Positions 26,375 to 36,499 of a stretch of 64,000 bases of DNA are shown piece after piece (within the stretch, counting starts at the first letter, position 1; each line of letters begins with the position of its first letter). A program made the position numbers and the translations under genes. This DNA is from Aestuariivirga sp. (lineage in GTDB: Bacteria; Pseudomonadota; Alphaproteobacteria; Rhizobiales; Aestuariivirgaceae), in NCBI RefSeq assembly GCF_020252395.1, contig NZ_JADCDB010000031.1, positions 62,001-126,000 on the forward strand. The letters are read 5' to 3'. The notes under the pieces were generated by a model. It ran no database searches and was not told the DNA's origin. It saw only the letters and a program-made list of their open reading frames with translations.

Positions 26375-26421
26375 AGCATGATCCGCAAAAGTGGAACCCG
26401 CCTTCGCGATAAGATCATGCT
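26375..26421. repeat. Rhizobial-type palindromic intergenic repeat
   Basis: The ends agcatgatc (26375-26383) and gatcatgct (26413-26421) are perfect reverse complements, and the middle carries cgcaaaagtggaacccgcc. This closely resembles the short palindromes scattered between genes of many Hyphomicrobiales. It lies in the gap between the mutA start and the adaptor gene. Confidence 0.65.
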
Positions 26422-26469
26422 CAAGCTCTTGATCTGGCTCCTGCAATGGCAAGCCGCAAACCGCCCTGT

Positions 26470-27654
26470 CTAATCCGCGAGACCGGAAACGACCGCCACG
26501 CCATCCGCCAACCGGTCGGAGGGATGGAGGATGACAACGTCATCCGCCGCAAGACCCTTGTTTACGCCGGCGAATGCCGCATTGCGGCGGCCCAGTTCCA
26601 CCAGGCGCAACTCCGCCCGGCCGTTCGCCACCACATAGACCGCCCAGTCGCCCCCCTGCCGGAACAGTGCGGCGATGGGAACGGCGACCAGCTGTTTGCC
26701 CTCCCACACGGTGATCCGCGCCACCACGCGGAAGCCGTCGCCAAGCGTAGCCTCGCGCGCGCCTTCGGCGAGGTCGAGGATGACCGGCACCCGCTGCTCC
26801 TCGATCCCGAGCGCGGAGACCTTGGTGATCGCGGAGGGCTCGACGCGCCGCACCGTGGCGGGAAGCGGCGGCCCGCCCCAGTTGTCGATGACGGCCGGCG
26901 CCCCCGGCCTGATCTCCACCACATCGCGCGAGAGCACCTCGGCCATGATCTCGATATCGGCGGGATCTCCGATCTCCATCAGCGGCGTTCCGGCCTGCAC
27001 CACCTGCTCGCTTTCCGTCAGAACGCGCAGGATGCGGCCGGTCGCCGGGGCCTTGATGTCGGTGCAGCAGGGTCCTTCGCTGGCCTCGTTCTCGATGAGC
27101 GCCGCCTCGGCGCGCTGCAGTTCCTTCTCGCGCACGGAGAGCGAGGCGCGGGCGCTGTCGAGGGCGGCGGCGGCGGTCGCCACGTCGAGCTGCGCCTTGT
27201 CGAGCGCGCGTTCCGAAATCGTGCCCTGGCGCCACAGGCGCTCGGCGCGCTCGAGCTCGGTTCTGCTGAAGGTCAGCTGCGCCTCCGCCTGCTTCACCTC
27301 CGCCGCGGCAAGCCCCACGCTGGCGCGGGCCGAGGCGGCGGCGGCCTCCGCCACGCGCTTCAGCCTGGCATCGAGAAGGCCCGGCGCCACGGGGCGGATC
27401 GATACCACCACCGTCTCGTTCTTCACCACCGCGTCGCCGGCATGAAGGCCGATGCGCAAGACTTGCCCGTTGATCGGGGCCGACACGGAGAAGACCTCGC
27501 GGATGCGGCTCTTTCCCTCTTCCTCGACAGTGACGCTGAGATCGCGTTTTCCGATCACCGCCGTCTCGACGTGAAGCGGCCGCGGCCAGAAGGCCCAGGC
27601 GAGGCCCGCCAGGACGGCGAGGAGAAGTGCCAGTGTGATCAGGCGCCGGAGCAT
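26470..27654 (-). CDS. Periplasmic adaptor (HlyD/MacA-like) of an ABC export system
   Basis: A 394-residue membrane fusion protein. One N-terminal membrane anchor (about 4-22) is followed by a lipoyl half-motif (about 55-75), a long Ala-rich coiled coil (about 105-200), the second lipoyl half (DIKAPATGRILRVL) and beta-barrel domains. It links an inner-membrane ABC permease to the outer membrane or a periplasmic substrate. It is the last gene of a run with the FtsX-like permease and the ATPase, 1 bp after the permease stop. Substrate unknown. Confidence 0.87.
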   Translation of the reverse strand: MLRRLITLALLLAVLAGLAWAFWPRPLHVETAVIGKRDLSVTVEEEGKSRIREVFSVSAPINGQVLRIGLHAGDAVVKNETVVVSIRPVAPGLLDARLKRVAEAAAASARASVGLAAAEVKQAEAQLTFSRTELERAERLWRQGTISERALDKAQLDVATAAAALDSARASLSVREKELQRAEAALIENEASEGPCCTDIKAPATGRILRVLTESEQVVQAGTPLMEIGDPADIEIMAEVLSRDVVEIRPGAPAVIDNWGGPPLPATVRRVEPSAITKVSALGIEEQRVPVILDLAEGAREATLGDGFRVVARITVWEGKQLVAVPIAALFRQGGDWAVYVVANGRAELRLVELGRRNAAFAGVNKGLAADDVVILHPSDRLADGVAVVSGLAD

Positions 27655-27655
27655 G

Positions 27656-30018
27656 TCATTCCCTTGTCTTCAATACTTCGATCATGTCCAGCCTGTCGAT
27701 GCGCCGCCGGACCACCAGGCCGGAGACCGCCGCCGCCGCGAACACCACGAGGCTCGCCCAGGCGAAGACCTCGCGGTTGACCACCAGCGGCACGCGGTAA
27801 AGCTCGGTGCGGAAGCCTTCCGCCATCATCAGCGCGAAGCTGTAACCCAGGAGCCAGCCCAGCGGCTGCGCCAGGATCGCCACCACGGCAAGTTCGCCCA
27901 TGAGCAGGCCCGAGACCTCGGCCTTGGTGAAGCCCAGCACCCGCAGGCTCGCCATCTCGCGCCCCTGTTCCGAAAGCGAGATGCGCGCGAAGTTGTAGAC
28001 GACGCCGAAGGCGATGATCCCGGCGAACGCCGCGTAGACGGAGATCATGATGGTCACATTCTGCGCGAGCGTCTCGCGGAATTTCTCGAGCGCGGCGTAT
28101 TGGAGCGCGATGAAGCTCGCGGCAGGGGTCTCCTTCAGCACGGAGAAGAGCTGGTCCCGTGCCTCCATGTCGAGGCCCAGATAGACGCCGGATATCGCGG
28201 CGCCTTCCATCAGCATGCGGTTCATCGCGTCGAGGTTCATGTAGGCGGTGAGCCCGATGAAGCCGGTGATGATCGCAGACACCGGCTGCATTACCGTCTG
28301 CCGCCGCCCTTCGAGGATCTCGACCTCGATCTCATCGCCGATCCCGGCCCTGAGAAGCCTCGCCAGCGCATCCGAGATCACCAGGCCCTCGCTCGGCAGA
28401 ACCACGGGCTTGAGGCTGCCGTCCAGCACGCGCGAGAGCGAGGCTTCCCTGGACTTGCCGACGAGCGAGACGCGCCGCTCCGCCGGTCCGTGGCGGAGTT
28501 TGACGGGGAGCGCGCGGAAGGGCTCGGCCTCCATCACCGCGGGAAGCCTGCGGGCCTCGTAGAGCGCACTCATCGGCCGCAGCGAGGTGAAGGTGATCGC
28601 CGCGTCCTGCCGGTCGCTCAGGCGGAAGGTCGCGTCGATCATGAGGTTGATGGAGCCGAAAGTCCAGAGCGAGCCCACGAGGATCGCCACCGCCAGGGCC
28701 ATGCCGAAAATGCCGCTCAGGGTGCGGAGCGGCCAGTGCGTCAGGTGCCGGATAACGATGACGCTCGACTGGCGCACGTAGCGCGAAAGCTCGACGCGCC
28801 CGCCCAGCACCTTGCGGTAGCGCTGGGGCGCGGGCGGCGACATGGCAACCGCGGGCGAGAGCCACGCCACCTCACGCACCGCCTTCACCGCGCCCAGCAG
28901 GGCCGCCGCATAGGTTGCACCCGCGGCGATGCCATAGACCGCCGGGTTGCGGCTGAAGACGAGAAAGGGAAAGCTGAAGAACTGCGCATAAAGCGTCGTC
29001 ATCCCGGCGCCGAGCCAGGTGCCCGCCACCACGCCGATCGCGATTCCCAGAACGGCGATCAGCGTCACGAAGCCGGCATAGTGCCTGACCACCGCAAGGG
29101 AGGAATAGCCCATGGCCTTGAGCAGGCCGATCCGCTCGCGCTCCAGCGCAATGAGCCGGGTCAGCGTCATGTTGACGAGGAAGGCCGAGACGACCAGGAA
29201 GATCGGCGGCAATATCCGGCTCATGGCGCGCAATTGCTGCAGCTCCGCATCGAGGAAGGCATGCGAGGTCTGGTCCTTTCGCGGATAGGCGCCAAGCCCG
29301 CCATAGCGGTCGAGCAGCCGGTCGAGCGCGGCGATCACCTTGTCCGGGTTGCTGCCCCTGACCAGCCGGAGCGAGACCGAATTGAACGCCCCTTCGAGGT
29401 CATAAGCGGCGGACATCTCGCGTTCGGGAAGATACAGGATGCCGTAGCGCCGCTCGTCGGGCATCAGCGCGCCGGGCCCCAGCGCATAGACGAATTCGGG
29501 CGACAGGGCCGTGCCGCTGATCCGCAATTCGCGCTGCCTGCCATTGATCAGCACACGGATGGTGCTGCCTTCCCTGAGGCCGTGGGCGCGCGCGAAGCCG
29601 GCGCTGGCCAGCGCCTCGCCGCCGCTATCGGCGCTGGGCATCCGGCCGGAGCGCAGGTAGACGCGGTTCAGGACCTGTTCCCCATGGTCGGGAACCGAGA
29701 CCAGCAGCACTGAGGCTGGCTCCGCCATGCCGGGAAGATCGGCAAGCGCGATTTTCTCGATCCGCGTCTCGGCCGCCGCGACGCCATCGATGGCCGCGAT
29801 CTCGGGCTGCAGCGCCTTGGGCGCGCGCGTCAGGCCGGCGAAGACATCGGCGAAGCGGTTCGCCTCGTAGTAGCGCTCGCGCGTGGTGGCGAGCGAATCA
29901 TGCGCCCCGGCGCCCAGGATCAGCGTCGCCACGCCCGCCGCCATGACCAGCGCGATGGCCAGCGCCTGGGGCCACAGCCTGCGCAAGTCGCGCAGCAGCT
30001 TGATGTCCAGGACGCGGA

Positions 30019-30022
<4 letters not shown>
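27656..30022 (-). CDS. ABC transporter permease with two FtsX domains
   Basis: A 788-residue membrane protein. An N-terminal helix (about 14-40, [20 protein letters not shown]) is followed by a MacB-like periplasmic domain. A three-helix FtsX block lies at about 260-400, a second periplasmic domain at about 430-650, and a second FtsX block follows ([19 protein letters not shown] and following). This is the fused double-FtsX design of MacB-related exporters of lipoproteins or amphipathic compounds. Its start overlaps the ATPase stop by 4 bp. Confidence 0.87.
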
Positions 30023-30726
<704 letters not shown>

Positions 30727-30728
30727 GC

Positions 30729-31130
30729 TCACCTGTAAACATACCCCGAAAGACCGGGGATCGAGCCCGCCACGTCCTTGACGAGCGGGGCGCCCGCCTT
30801 CTCCTTGGCATAGTCCAGCGCCGTGGTGTTCAGCGCCTTGATCTGGTCCATCGACAGCCCCGCCGCGGTAAGCTTCGAGATGGCGGCAAGGGGGCCGCCC
30901 ATCATGCCACCCGCCAGCATGCCGAGAAGCCCGCCGCCGCCCCAGCCTGCCCCGTCGCCGCCCTGTTCGCGGGCCAGTTCCGCGGCGCCCGGCAGCTTGT
31001 CGAAGAGGTCCCGGACCTTGTTCTGGTTGCCCTGCGTCTGGATCAGGTTCAGCATGATGCCCAGCGCCTTGGCGGCCCTGTCCTCGGGAAGGCCGGTGGC
31101 GGCGGCGATGCGCCCGATCAGATCTTGCAT
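30729..31130 (-). CDS. Small DUF2780/DUF2267-like protein
   Basis: A 133-residue protein. The N-terminal region ([20 protein letters not shown] then [11 protein letters not shown]) resembles the short helical DUF2780/DUF2267 proteins, and a Gly-Met-rich linker ([18 protein letters not shown]) follows. AGGAG lies 7 nt before the ATG at 31130. It is first in the exporter operon, 2 bp before the ATPase, so a role with the exporter is possible. Function unknown. Confidence 0.72.
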   Translation of the reverse strand: MQDLIGRIAAATGLPEDRAAKALGIMLNLIQTQGNQNKVRDLFDKLPGAAELAREQGGDGAGWGGGGLLGMLAGGMMGGPLAAISKLTAAGLSMDQIKALNTTALDYAKEKAGAPLVKDVAGSIPGLSGYVYR

Positions 31131-31218
31131 TCGCGAACTCCTCTTCACGCATTGCGCTACGGGCTTCCATATAGAATAAACAACGCAGCGAAGCGATTAT
31201 ATCCGGGGACGCCGCAGA

Positions 31219-32685
31219 ATGTCAGAGCCTTCGATCTTCATCGGACAAAGCGGCAAGCGCGAGGAACTGTTCCTCGGCATGGCCAACCGCCACGGCCTCG
31301 TCACCGGCGCCACCGGCACCGGCAAGACGGTGACGCTGCAGATCATGGCGGAGGGTTTCTGCAACGCGGGCGTGCCGGTTTTCGCGGCGGATGTGAAGGG
31401 CGATCTGTCCGGCATCGCCATGGCGGGCGAGCCGCGGGAGCCGCTCATCGAGCGCGCCAAATCCATGGGCTTCGACGATTATGGCTTCGAGGCGGCGCCC
31501 GCGATCTTCTGGGACCTGTTCGGCGAGCAGGGCCACCCGGTCCGCACCACCATCACCGAGATGGGTCCCTTGATGCTGTCGCGCCTCATGGGCCTGTCGG
31601 AGGCGCAGGAGGGCGCTCTCAACATCGCCTTCAAACTCGCCGACAAGGAAGGCTTGGCCCTTCTCGACCTGAAAGACCTCCGGGCGCTGTTGAAAGAGCT
31701 TGGCGGGTGGGGCAAGGAGCTCACGACCGAATACGGCAACCTCGCCGCCCCGACGATCGGCGCCATCCAGCGCCGCCTCGTGGTGCTGGAGGAGCAGGGC
31801 GGCAATAATTTCTTCGGCGAGCCCGCCCTCGACATCAGGGACTTCATGCGCACCACGCTGAACGGCAAGGGCTACATGAACGTGCTGGCTGCCGGCAAAC
31901 TCATCAACTCGCCGCAGCTCTACGCCACTTTCCTGCTGTGGATGATGTCCGAACTCTTCGAGCAGATGCCCGAAGTGGGCGATCCCGAAAAACCCAAGCT
32001 CGTTTTCTTCTTCGACGAGGCGCATCTCTTGTTCTCCGAAGCGCCGCCGGGGCTTGTTCAGAAGATCGAGCAGACGGTGAAGCTCATCCGCTCCAAGGGC
32101 ATCGGGATCTATTTCGTGACGCAGAACCCGCTCGACATTCCGGAGTCCGTGCTGGCCCAGATGGGCAACCGCATCCAGCATGCGCTGCGCGCCTATACGC
32201 CGCGCGAGCAGAAGGCGGTCGCCACCGCCGCCTCGACCTTCCGGCCCAACCCGGCCTTCAAGACGGAAGAGGCCATCACCCAGCTCGGCAAGGGGGAGGC
32301 GCTGGTCTCGGTGCTCGATCCCAAGGGCGTTCCCACCATGGTGGAGCGCACCATGATCCGCCCGCCGTCCTCGCGCATGGGCCCGATCACGCCCGAAGAG
32401 CGCCAGAAGATCGTCAGGAACACGCCGGTCTACGGCAATTACGAACAGGCCGAGGACCGCGAGTCGGCCTATGAGATCCTGGAGAAGCGCGCGAAGGAAC
32501 GCGCCGCCGCGGCCGAGAAGGCAAAGGCGGAAAGAGAGGCCGAAAAACAGGCGAAATCCGGGTCCCGAGCCCCCTCGCGCGAAACCGCCACCGACCGTTT
32601 CGTCAAGAACATGGCCAGCACCGCGGGCCGCCAGATCGGCAACATGCTGATCCGCGGGATTTTGGGCGGCCTTACGCGAAGATAG
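31219..32685 (+). CDS. HerA-like (DUF853) ATPase, YjgR family
   Basis: A 488-residue P-loop ATPase of the HerA/FtsK class. Walker A is [10 protein letters not shown] (about 29-38), Walker [14 protein letters not shown], and a sensor-like motif [11 protein letters not shown] follows. The C-terminal 60 residues are a charged Ala/Lys/Glu coiled coil ending in a hydrophobic [11 protein letters not shown]. It matches the poorly characterised E. coli YjgR. No NurA nuclease lies nearby, so a DNA-end-processing role is not supported by context. The gene stands alone. Confidence 0.85.
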   Translation: MSEPSIFIGQSGKREELFLGMANRHGLVTGATGTGKTVTLQIMAEGFCNAGVPVFAADVKGDLSGIAMAGEPREPLIERAKSMGFDDYGFEAAPAIFWDLFGEQGHPVRTTITEMGPLMLSRLMGLSEAQEGALNIAFKLADKEGLALLDLKDLRALLKELGGWGKELTTEYGNLAAPTIGAIQRRLVVLEEQGGNNFFGEPALDIRDFMRTTLNGKGYMNVLAAGKLINSPQLYATFLLWMMSELFEQMPEVGDPEKPKLVFFFDEAHLLFSEAPPGLVQKIEQTVKLIRSKGIGIYFVTQNPLDIPESVLAQMGNRIQHALRAYTPREQKAVATAASTFRPNPAFKTEEAITQLGKGEALVSVLDPKGVPTMVERTMIRPPSSRMGPITPEERQKIVRNTPVYGNYEQAEDRESAYEILEKRAKERAAAAEKAKAEREAEKQAKSGSRAPSRETATDRFVKNMASTAGRQIGNMLIRGILGGLTRR

Positions 32686-32774
32686 ACTCATTTGGCCTCA
32701 CCCCGGTCTCGCGCCGGGATAACGGCTCGCGGGCGCCCCTCAAAGGCTGGCGCAACGTACCGCCCTCAGTTGTG

Positions 32775-33788
32775 TCAGATGATCTCATCCTCGTCGGCAA
32801 GCGCAGCCGCCGTCTTGCCCTGTTCCTTGATGGTGGCGAGCGGCTTCGCCTTGGCGATGTGGAACACCGCATCGCCGCGGTTGACGATCGGCAGGTTGGT
32901 GCGGCCCACGATGATGCCGTCCTCGTCCGACACCAGCGGCAGGGAGGATGTGCCGAGCGGGTCCGCCACCACGCCTACCACCTCGCGCTGTCCCACCCGG
33001 TCGCCGATGCGGCGCGTGGTGTGGAGGATGCCGCTTTCGGGCGCCCTGACCCAGGCGCTCGAGTCGGAGAATACCGGCGCGGGCGCAAGCGTCACCGGCA
33101 CCGGGCCGATCATGCCGAGATGCGCCATCACGCGGAGCGTGCCCTTGACCGCTGCATCGATCGCCATTTCGTCGAAGCGCAGCGCCTCGCCGCCCTCATA
33201 GAGCAGTACCTTCACCCCCGCTTCGCCCGCCGCAAGCCGCAGCGATTTTTCGCGCAGCCGCGAGAGCAGGATGACGGGCGGCGCGAAGGCCTCGGCGAGG
33301 GCGAGAAGTTCCGGTTCCTCCGGCGCCAGCCTGATCTGCGGCAAATTCGTGCGGTGCAGCGCTGCGGTGTGGAAGTCGATGCCATAGCCGCTGCGCAGCA
33401 CCACCTCGCGGAAGAAGATGTCCGCCACCTGGCTGGCAAGCGAGCCGCGGTCGGAGCCGGGAAAGCTGCGGTTCAGGTCGCGCCGGTCCGGCATGTAGCG
33501 CGTGTGGTTGAGAAAGCCGAAGCTATTGACGATGGGCACCGCCAGCAGCGTGCCCTTGAGCTTCAGCAACGCCGGATGGGTGAGGATGCGGCGGATGATC
33601 TCCACCCCCTGGATCTCGTCGCCATGGATGGCGCCCGAGAGGAAGATCACGGGCCCATCCTCCTCGCCGCGCGCCACATGCACGGGCAGGGCCACATGGG
33701 TGTGGTTGGAGAGCATGCTGACGGGCAAATCGACCGTGGCGCGCTGGCCCGGCTGCACGTCCGCCTCGCCCAGCGTGAACACGCTCAT
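32775..33788 (-). CDS. Succinylglutamate desuccinylase/aspartoacylase-family zinc hydrolase
   Basis: A 337-residue M14-like zinc hydrolase. The zinc ligands are in [11 protein letters not shown] (about 51-61) and [10 protein letters not shown] (His). [11 protein letters not shown] is the substrate-binding motif of the family. The C-terminal part ([17 protein letters not shown]) is a barrel-sandwich-like add-on. The family cleaves N-acyl amino acids or C-terminal residues. It overlaps rimK by 4 bp and belongs to a rimB-rimK operon, so it may act on the glutamate tails RimK makes. That link is an inference. Confidence 0.83.
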   Translation of the reverse strand: MSVFTLGEADVQPGQRATVDLPVSMLSNHTHVALPVHVARGEEDGPVIFLSGAIHGDEIQGVEIIRRILTHPALLKLKGTLLAVPIVNSFGFLNHTRYMPDRRDLNRSFPGSDRGSLASQVADIFFREVVLRSGYGIDFHTAALHRTNLPQIRLAPEEPELLALAEAFAPPVILLSRLREKSLRLAAGEAGVKVLLYEGGEALRFDEMAIDAAVKGTLRVMAHLGMIGPVPVTLAPAPVFSDSSAWVRAPESGILHTTRRIGDRVGQREVVGVVADPLGTSSLPLVSDEDGIIVGRTNLPIVNRGDAVFHIAKAKPLATIKEQGKTAAALADEDEII

Positions 33789-34690
33789 CCCTTGCCCTTG
33801 GTCCTGGTGCGGCCGGGCCTGGCGTGCCGCTCGATGAACTTGATGATCGCCTGCGCCACGTCGACGCCCGTCGCCTTCTCGATTCCCTCGAGGCCGGGCG
33901 AGGAATTGACCTCCATCACCACCGGCCCATGGTCGGAGCGCAGCATGTCGACGCCCGCCACATTGAGCCCCATGGAGCGCGCCGCCTTCAGCGCCGTCGC
34001 CTTCTCGAGCGGCGTCAGCTCGATCGTCCGTGCCGAGCCGCCGCGGTGCAGGTTGGAGCGGAAGTCGTCCTTGGCGCCCTTGCGCTCCATGGCGGCGAGC
34101 AATGTACGGCCGACCACGAAGGCGCGGATGTCGCGGCCCTCCGCCTCCTTGATGAACTCCTGCACCAGGATCGCCACATCCGCTCCGTGAAAGGCCTCGA
34201 TCACCGACTTGGCGGATTTGTGCGTCTCGCTCAGAACCACGCCGATCCCTTGCGTGCCTTCGAGCAGCTTGATCACCACAGGCGCCCCGCCGACGATGCC
34301 GAGGAGATCGTCCGTGCGTTTCGAATCATGCGCGAAAGCGGTGACGGGAAGGCCCACCCCGTCGCGCGCCAGCAATTGCAGCGAGCGCAGCTTGTCGCGC
34401 GAGCGGCCGATCGCCACCGATTCATTGACCGGATAGACGCCCATCATCTCGAATTGGCGGAGCACCGCCATGCCGTAGAAGGTGTGCGATGCGCCGATCC
34501 GCGGGATCACCGCGTCGAAGCCTTCGAGCTTCTCGCCCAGATAGCGCAGTTCCGGCTTCTTGGAGGTGATGTTCATGTAGCATTTGAGATAGTCTATGGG
34601 CGCCATCTGGTGCCCGCGCTTCTCCGCCGTCTCGATCAGGCGCTGGTGCGAATAGAGCTTGGGGTTCCTGGTGAGCAGCGCAATCTTCAT
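33785..34690 (-). CDS. rimK: Ribosomal protein S6 glutamate ligase RimK
   Basis: A 301-residue ATP-grasp ligase that adds glutamates to the C terminus of ribosomal protein S6 and makes poly-glutamate. The start [20 protein letters not shown], the ATP-binding [36 protein letters not shown] and the metal-binding [17 protein letters not shown] are all canonical. It overlaps both neighbours by 4 bp, so it is co-translated with rimB upstream and the aspartoacylase-like gene downstream. Confidence 0.94.
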   Translation of the reverse strand: MKIALLTRNPKLYSHQRLIETAEKRGHQMAPIDYLKCYMNITSKKPELRYLGEKLEGFDAVIPRIGASHTFYGMAVLRQFEMMGVYPVNESVAIGRSRDKLRSLQLLARDGVGLPVTAFAHDSKRTDDLLGIVGGAPVVIKLLEGTQGIGVVLSETHKSAKSVIEAFHGADVAILVQEFIKEAEGRDIRAFVVGRTLLAAMERKGAKDDFRSNLHRGGSARTIELTPLEKATALKAARSMGLNVAGVDMLRSDHGPVVMEVNSSPGLEGIEKATGVDVAQAIIKFIERHARPGRTRTKGKG

Positions 34691-35139
34691 GGCGTCTTGC
34701 GTTTCCGGGGCGAGAGGATGTTGGTCTTGGCCGGGTGGACGAGGAAGTCAGGCCCCAGGCAGCCGCGGCCGATGAGCATGGCGACATCCATGTCGGTGCG
34801 GTCAGTCAGCGTCACGTCGATCTTCAGAGTGACCTTGCCGATCTTCACGTCGGTCTCGACCACGGCGCGGGTTTCGATCTGGCCGTTGGAGCTTTTCACT
34901 CGCTTCATGCCCTTGAGCGGCAGGCGGCAGTGGTGGTTCCGCTTCGGCAGCGGCAGCACGAAGTTCACGTGATGGTCGTCGCGCTCGATGTTGGTGGCGT
35001 GAAGGGCCGCCGAGCGCGCCCCGGTGTCGATCTTGGCGGAGAAGGCGCCCACGCCAAGCTGCGGCAGGCTTACCTTCTCGCGCCAGCCGATAATCACCGG
35101 CTGGTCATCCCTCGGCTGTTTCGGTCGGGTCGCCCGCAT
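34687..35139 (-). CDS. rimB: RimB-like retropepsin-type protease
   Basis: A 150-residue member of the 'ATP-dependent zinc protease' family (PF05618), a small retropepsin fold. The active-site triplet is in [14 protein letters not shown], with a flap-like [15 protein letters not shown] and the C-terminal [15 protein letters not shown]. RimB works with RimK in other bacteria. The ATG at 35139 is used; the frame is open to 35310 but overlaps ribB. It overlaps rimK by 4 bp and follows ribB by 29 bp. Confidence 0.85.
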   Translation of the reverse strand: MRATRPKQPRDDQPVIIGWREKVSLPQLGVGAFSAKIDTGARSAALHATNIERDDHHVNFVLPLPKRNHHCRLPLKGMKRVKSSNGQIETRAVVETDVKIGKVTLKIDVTLTDRTDMDVAMLIGRGCLGPDFLVHPAKTNILSPRKRKTP

Positions 35140-35168
35140 AACCAGTAACTTAGGCCGGGCGCGCGGCC

Positions 35169-36449
35169 CTAGTCGAGCTTGATCGTTTCGGCGATCGCGA
35201 TACCGAATCCGGAGAGGCCCACATAGTGCCGGTTGGAGGAGGAGACGAGGCGGATGGAGCTGACGTTGAGGTCGCGCAAGATCTGTGCGCCAAGCCCTAC
35301 GTCCCGCCACGACTGCTGGCGCTGGGCGGCGCTGCCGGTCTTCTCCGCAACCGAGAGTTGGCCTGCCGGAACGCCGGCGGCCCCTTCCTGCAGGTAGACG
35401 AGAATGCCCGCACCCTCGCGCTTGAACACCTCGAACACCTTGCCCAGCGTGCTGCGCGTGCCGAACACGTCCTCCAGCACGTTCTCGCGGTGAAGCCGCA
35501 CGGGCACCGCCTTGGCTGCTGACACGTCGCCGAAGACCAGCGCCAGCTGTTCCACCTGGTCGAAGGGCGTGACGAAGGAATAGCCCCGGGCCTTGCCGAT
35601 CGCCGTTTCGACATCGAACTGGGCGGTCTGCTCGACCAGGCGCTCGCGGCGCTGGCGATAGGCGATGAGGTCCGCGACCGAGATGATCTTGAAGCCATGC
35701 TCGCGCGCGAAGGCTATCACCTGCTGCCCGCGTTTTACCGAGCCGTCATCATTGACGAGCTCGCAGATGACGCCCGCGGGGTGGAGGCCGGCGAGCTTCA
35801 CGAGGTCCACGGCCGCTTCCGTGTGGCCCGAGCGCATCAGCACGCCGCCTGACTTGGCGACCAGCGGGAAGATGTGGCCGGGGCGCACGAAATCATCCGC
35901 CACCACATTGCGGTTGGCCAGCGCATGGCAGGTCGCCGCACGCTCCCTGGCCGAAATGCCGGTGGTGAGGCCTTCCTTGTAGTCGATCGTCACGGTGAAG
36001 GCGGTGCCCATGGGCGCGTCGTTCAGCGCCACCATGGGGTCGAGCTTCAGGCGCTTGGCGTCTTCCGCAGTGATCGGCGTGCACACGATGCCGGAGGTGT
36101 GGCGCACCATGAAGGCCATCTGCTCGGCTGTGATCTTGGCGGCCGCCGCGATCAGGTCGCCCTCGTTTTCGCGGTCGTCGTCGTCGACCACCACCACCAT
36201 CTCGCCGGCGGCAACGGCCTTGATCGCATCCTCGACGGGGTCGAGCTTCTGCTGGTTCGGCATGGTCTGGTCTCCAAAATCGGTGGGGCGCACCTTGTTG
36301 CCCGTGGCGGCGGCAATCTTGTTGGCGAGATCGAGCGAGGGCTGCGCCCCCGCCACCAGCTGCGAAACCCGGCCCTGGGTGACCCCCAGCCGGCGCGCCA
36401 GTTCGGATTGTGATGTGCTGCTATTAGCGAGCCACTCGGAAAGTTTCAT
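35169..36449 (-). CDS. ribB: HTH-RibB with degenerate RibA half (riboflavin enzyme/regulator fusion)
   Basis: A 426-residue fusion. Residues 1-60 are a Cro/XRE-like helix-turn-helix (SQSELARRLGVTQGRVSQLV). About 63-262 are 3,4-dihydroxy-2-butanone 4-phosphate synthase, with the active motif DDRENEGDL (91-99) and RSGHTEAAVDL. About 265-426 resemble GTP cyclohydrolase II but lack the zinc cysteines (ENVLEDVFGTRSTLG where CxxGDVFGSxRCDCG is expected) and the catalytic RxEGRG (here LQEGAAG), as in RibBX-type proteins. The ATG at 36449 lies 4 bp from a perfect palindrome. An internal ATG at 36263 with GGAGA upstream could give RibB without the HTH. Confidence 0.88.
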   Translation of the reverse strand: MKLSEWLANSSTSQSELARRLGVTQGRVSQLVAGAQPSLDLANKIAAATGNKVRPTDFGDQTMPNQQKLDPVEDAIKAVAAGEMVVVVDDDDRENEGDLIAAAAKITAEQMAFMVRHTSGIVCTPITAEDAKRLKLDPMVALNDAPMGTAFTVTIDYKEGLTTGISARERAATCHALANRNVVADDFVRPGHIFPLVAKSGGVLMRSGHTEAAVDLVKLAGLHPAGVICELVNDDGSVKRGQQVIAFAREHGFKIISVADLIAYRQRRERLVEQTAQFDVETAIGKARGYSFVTPFDQVEQLALVFGDVSAAKAVPVRLHRENVLEDVFGTRSTLGKVFEVFKREGAGILVYLQEGAAGVPAGQLSVAEKTGSAAQRQQSWRDVGLGAQILRDLNVSSIRLVSSSNRHYVGLSGFGIAIAETIKLD

Positions 36450-36453
36450 GAGA

Positions 36454-36478
36454 GGACTATTAGCATTGCTAATAGTCC
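36454..36478. promoter_or_regulatory. Perfect 25-bp palindrome, likely ribB operator
   Basis: The 12-nt arm GGACTATTAGCA (36454-36465) is followed by one base and its exact reverse complement. It covers the spacer and -10 of the candidate promoter and ends 4 bp before the ATG of the HTH-RibB gene. A further half-site, CTATTAGC, lies in the coding start at 36421-36428. Autoregulation by the fused HTH domain is inferred. Confidence 0.7.
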
Positions 36479-36485
36479 AGTGCAA
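36457..36485 (-). promoter_or_regulatory. Promoter candidate for HTH-ribB, possibly leaderless
   Basis: On the minus strand TTGCAC (36485-36480), a 17-bp spacer and TAATAG (36462-36457, preceded by TGC as in an extended -10). The A of the ATG is the eighth base after the -10, so transcription could begin at the start codon. No ribosome site lies before this ATG, which fits a leaderless message. Confidence 0.45.
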
Positions 36486-36499
36486 AGCCTCGATAAAGG

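Noticed and set aside
26340-26469. Cobalamin riboswitch upstream of mutA
   Set aside because: The gap is on the 5' side of mutA but is mostly a palindromic repeat, and no B12-box-like sequence is visible.
27635-29713. 692-codon plus-strand ORF antisense to the FtsX-type permease
   Set aside because: Shadow composition with many Arg, His, Asp and Glu; no family features.
31219-32685. HerA-NurA DNA end-processing or defence system
   Set aside because: The ATPase is of the DUF853/YjgR type and no nuclease or other defence gene is adjacent.
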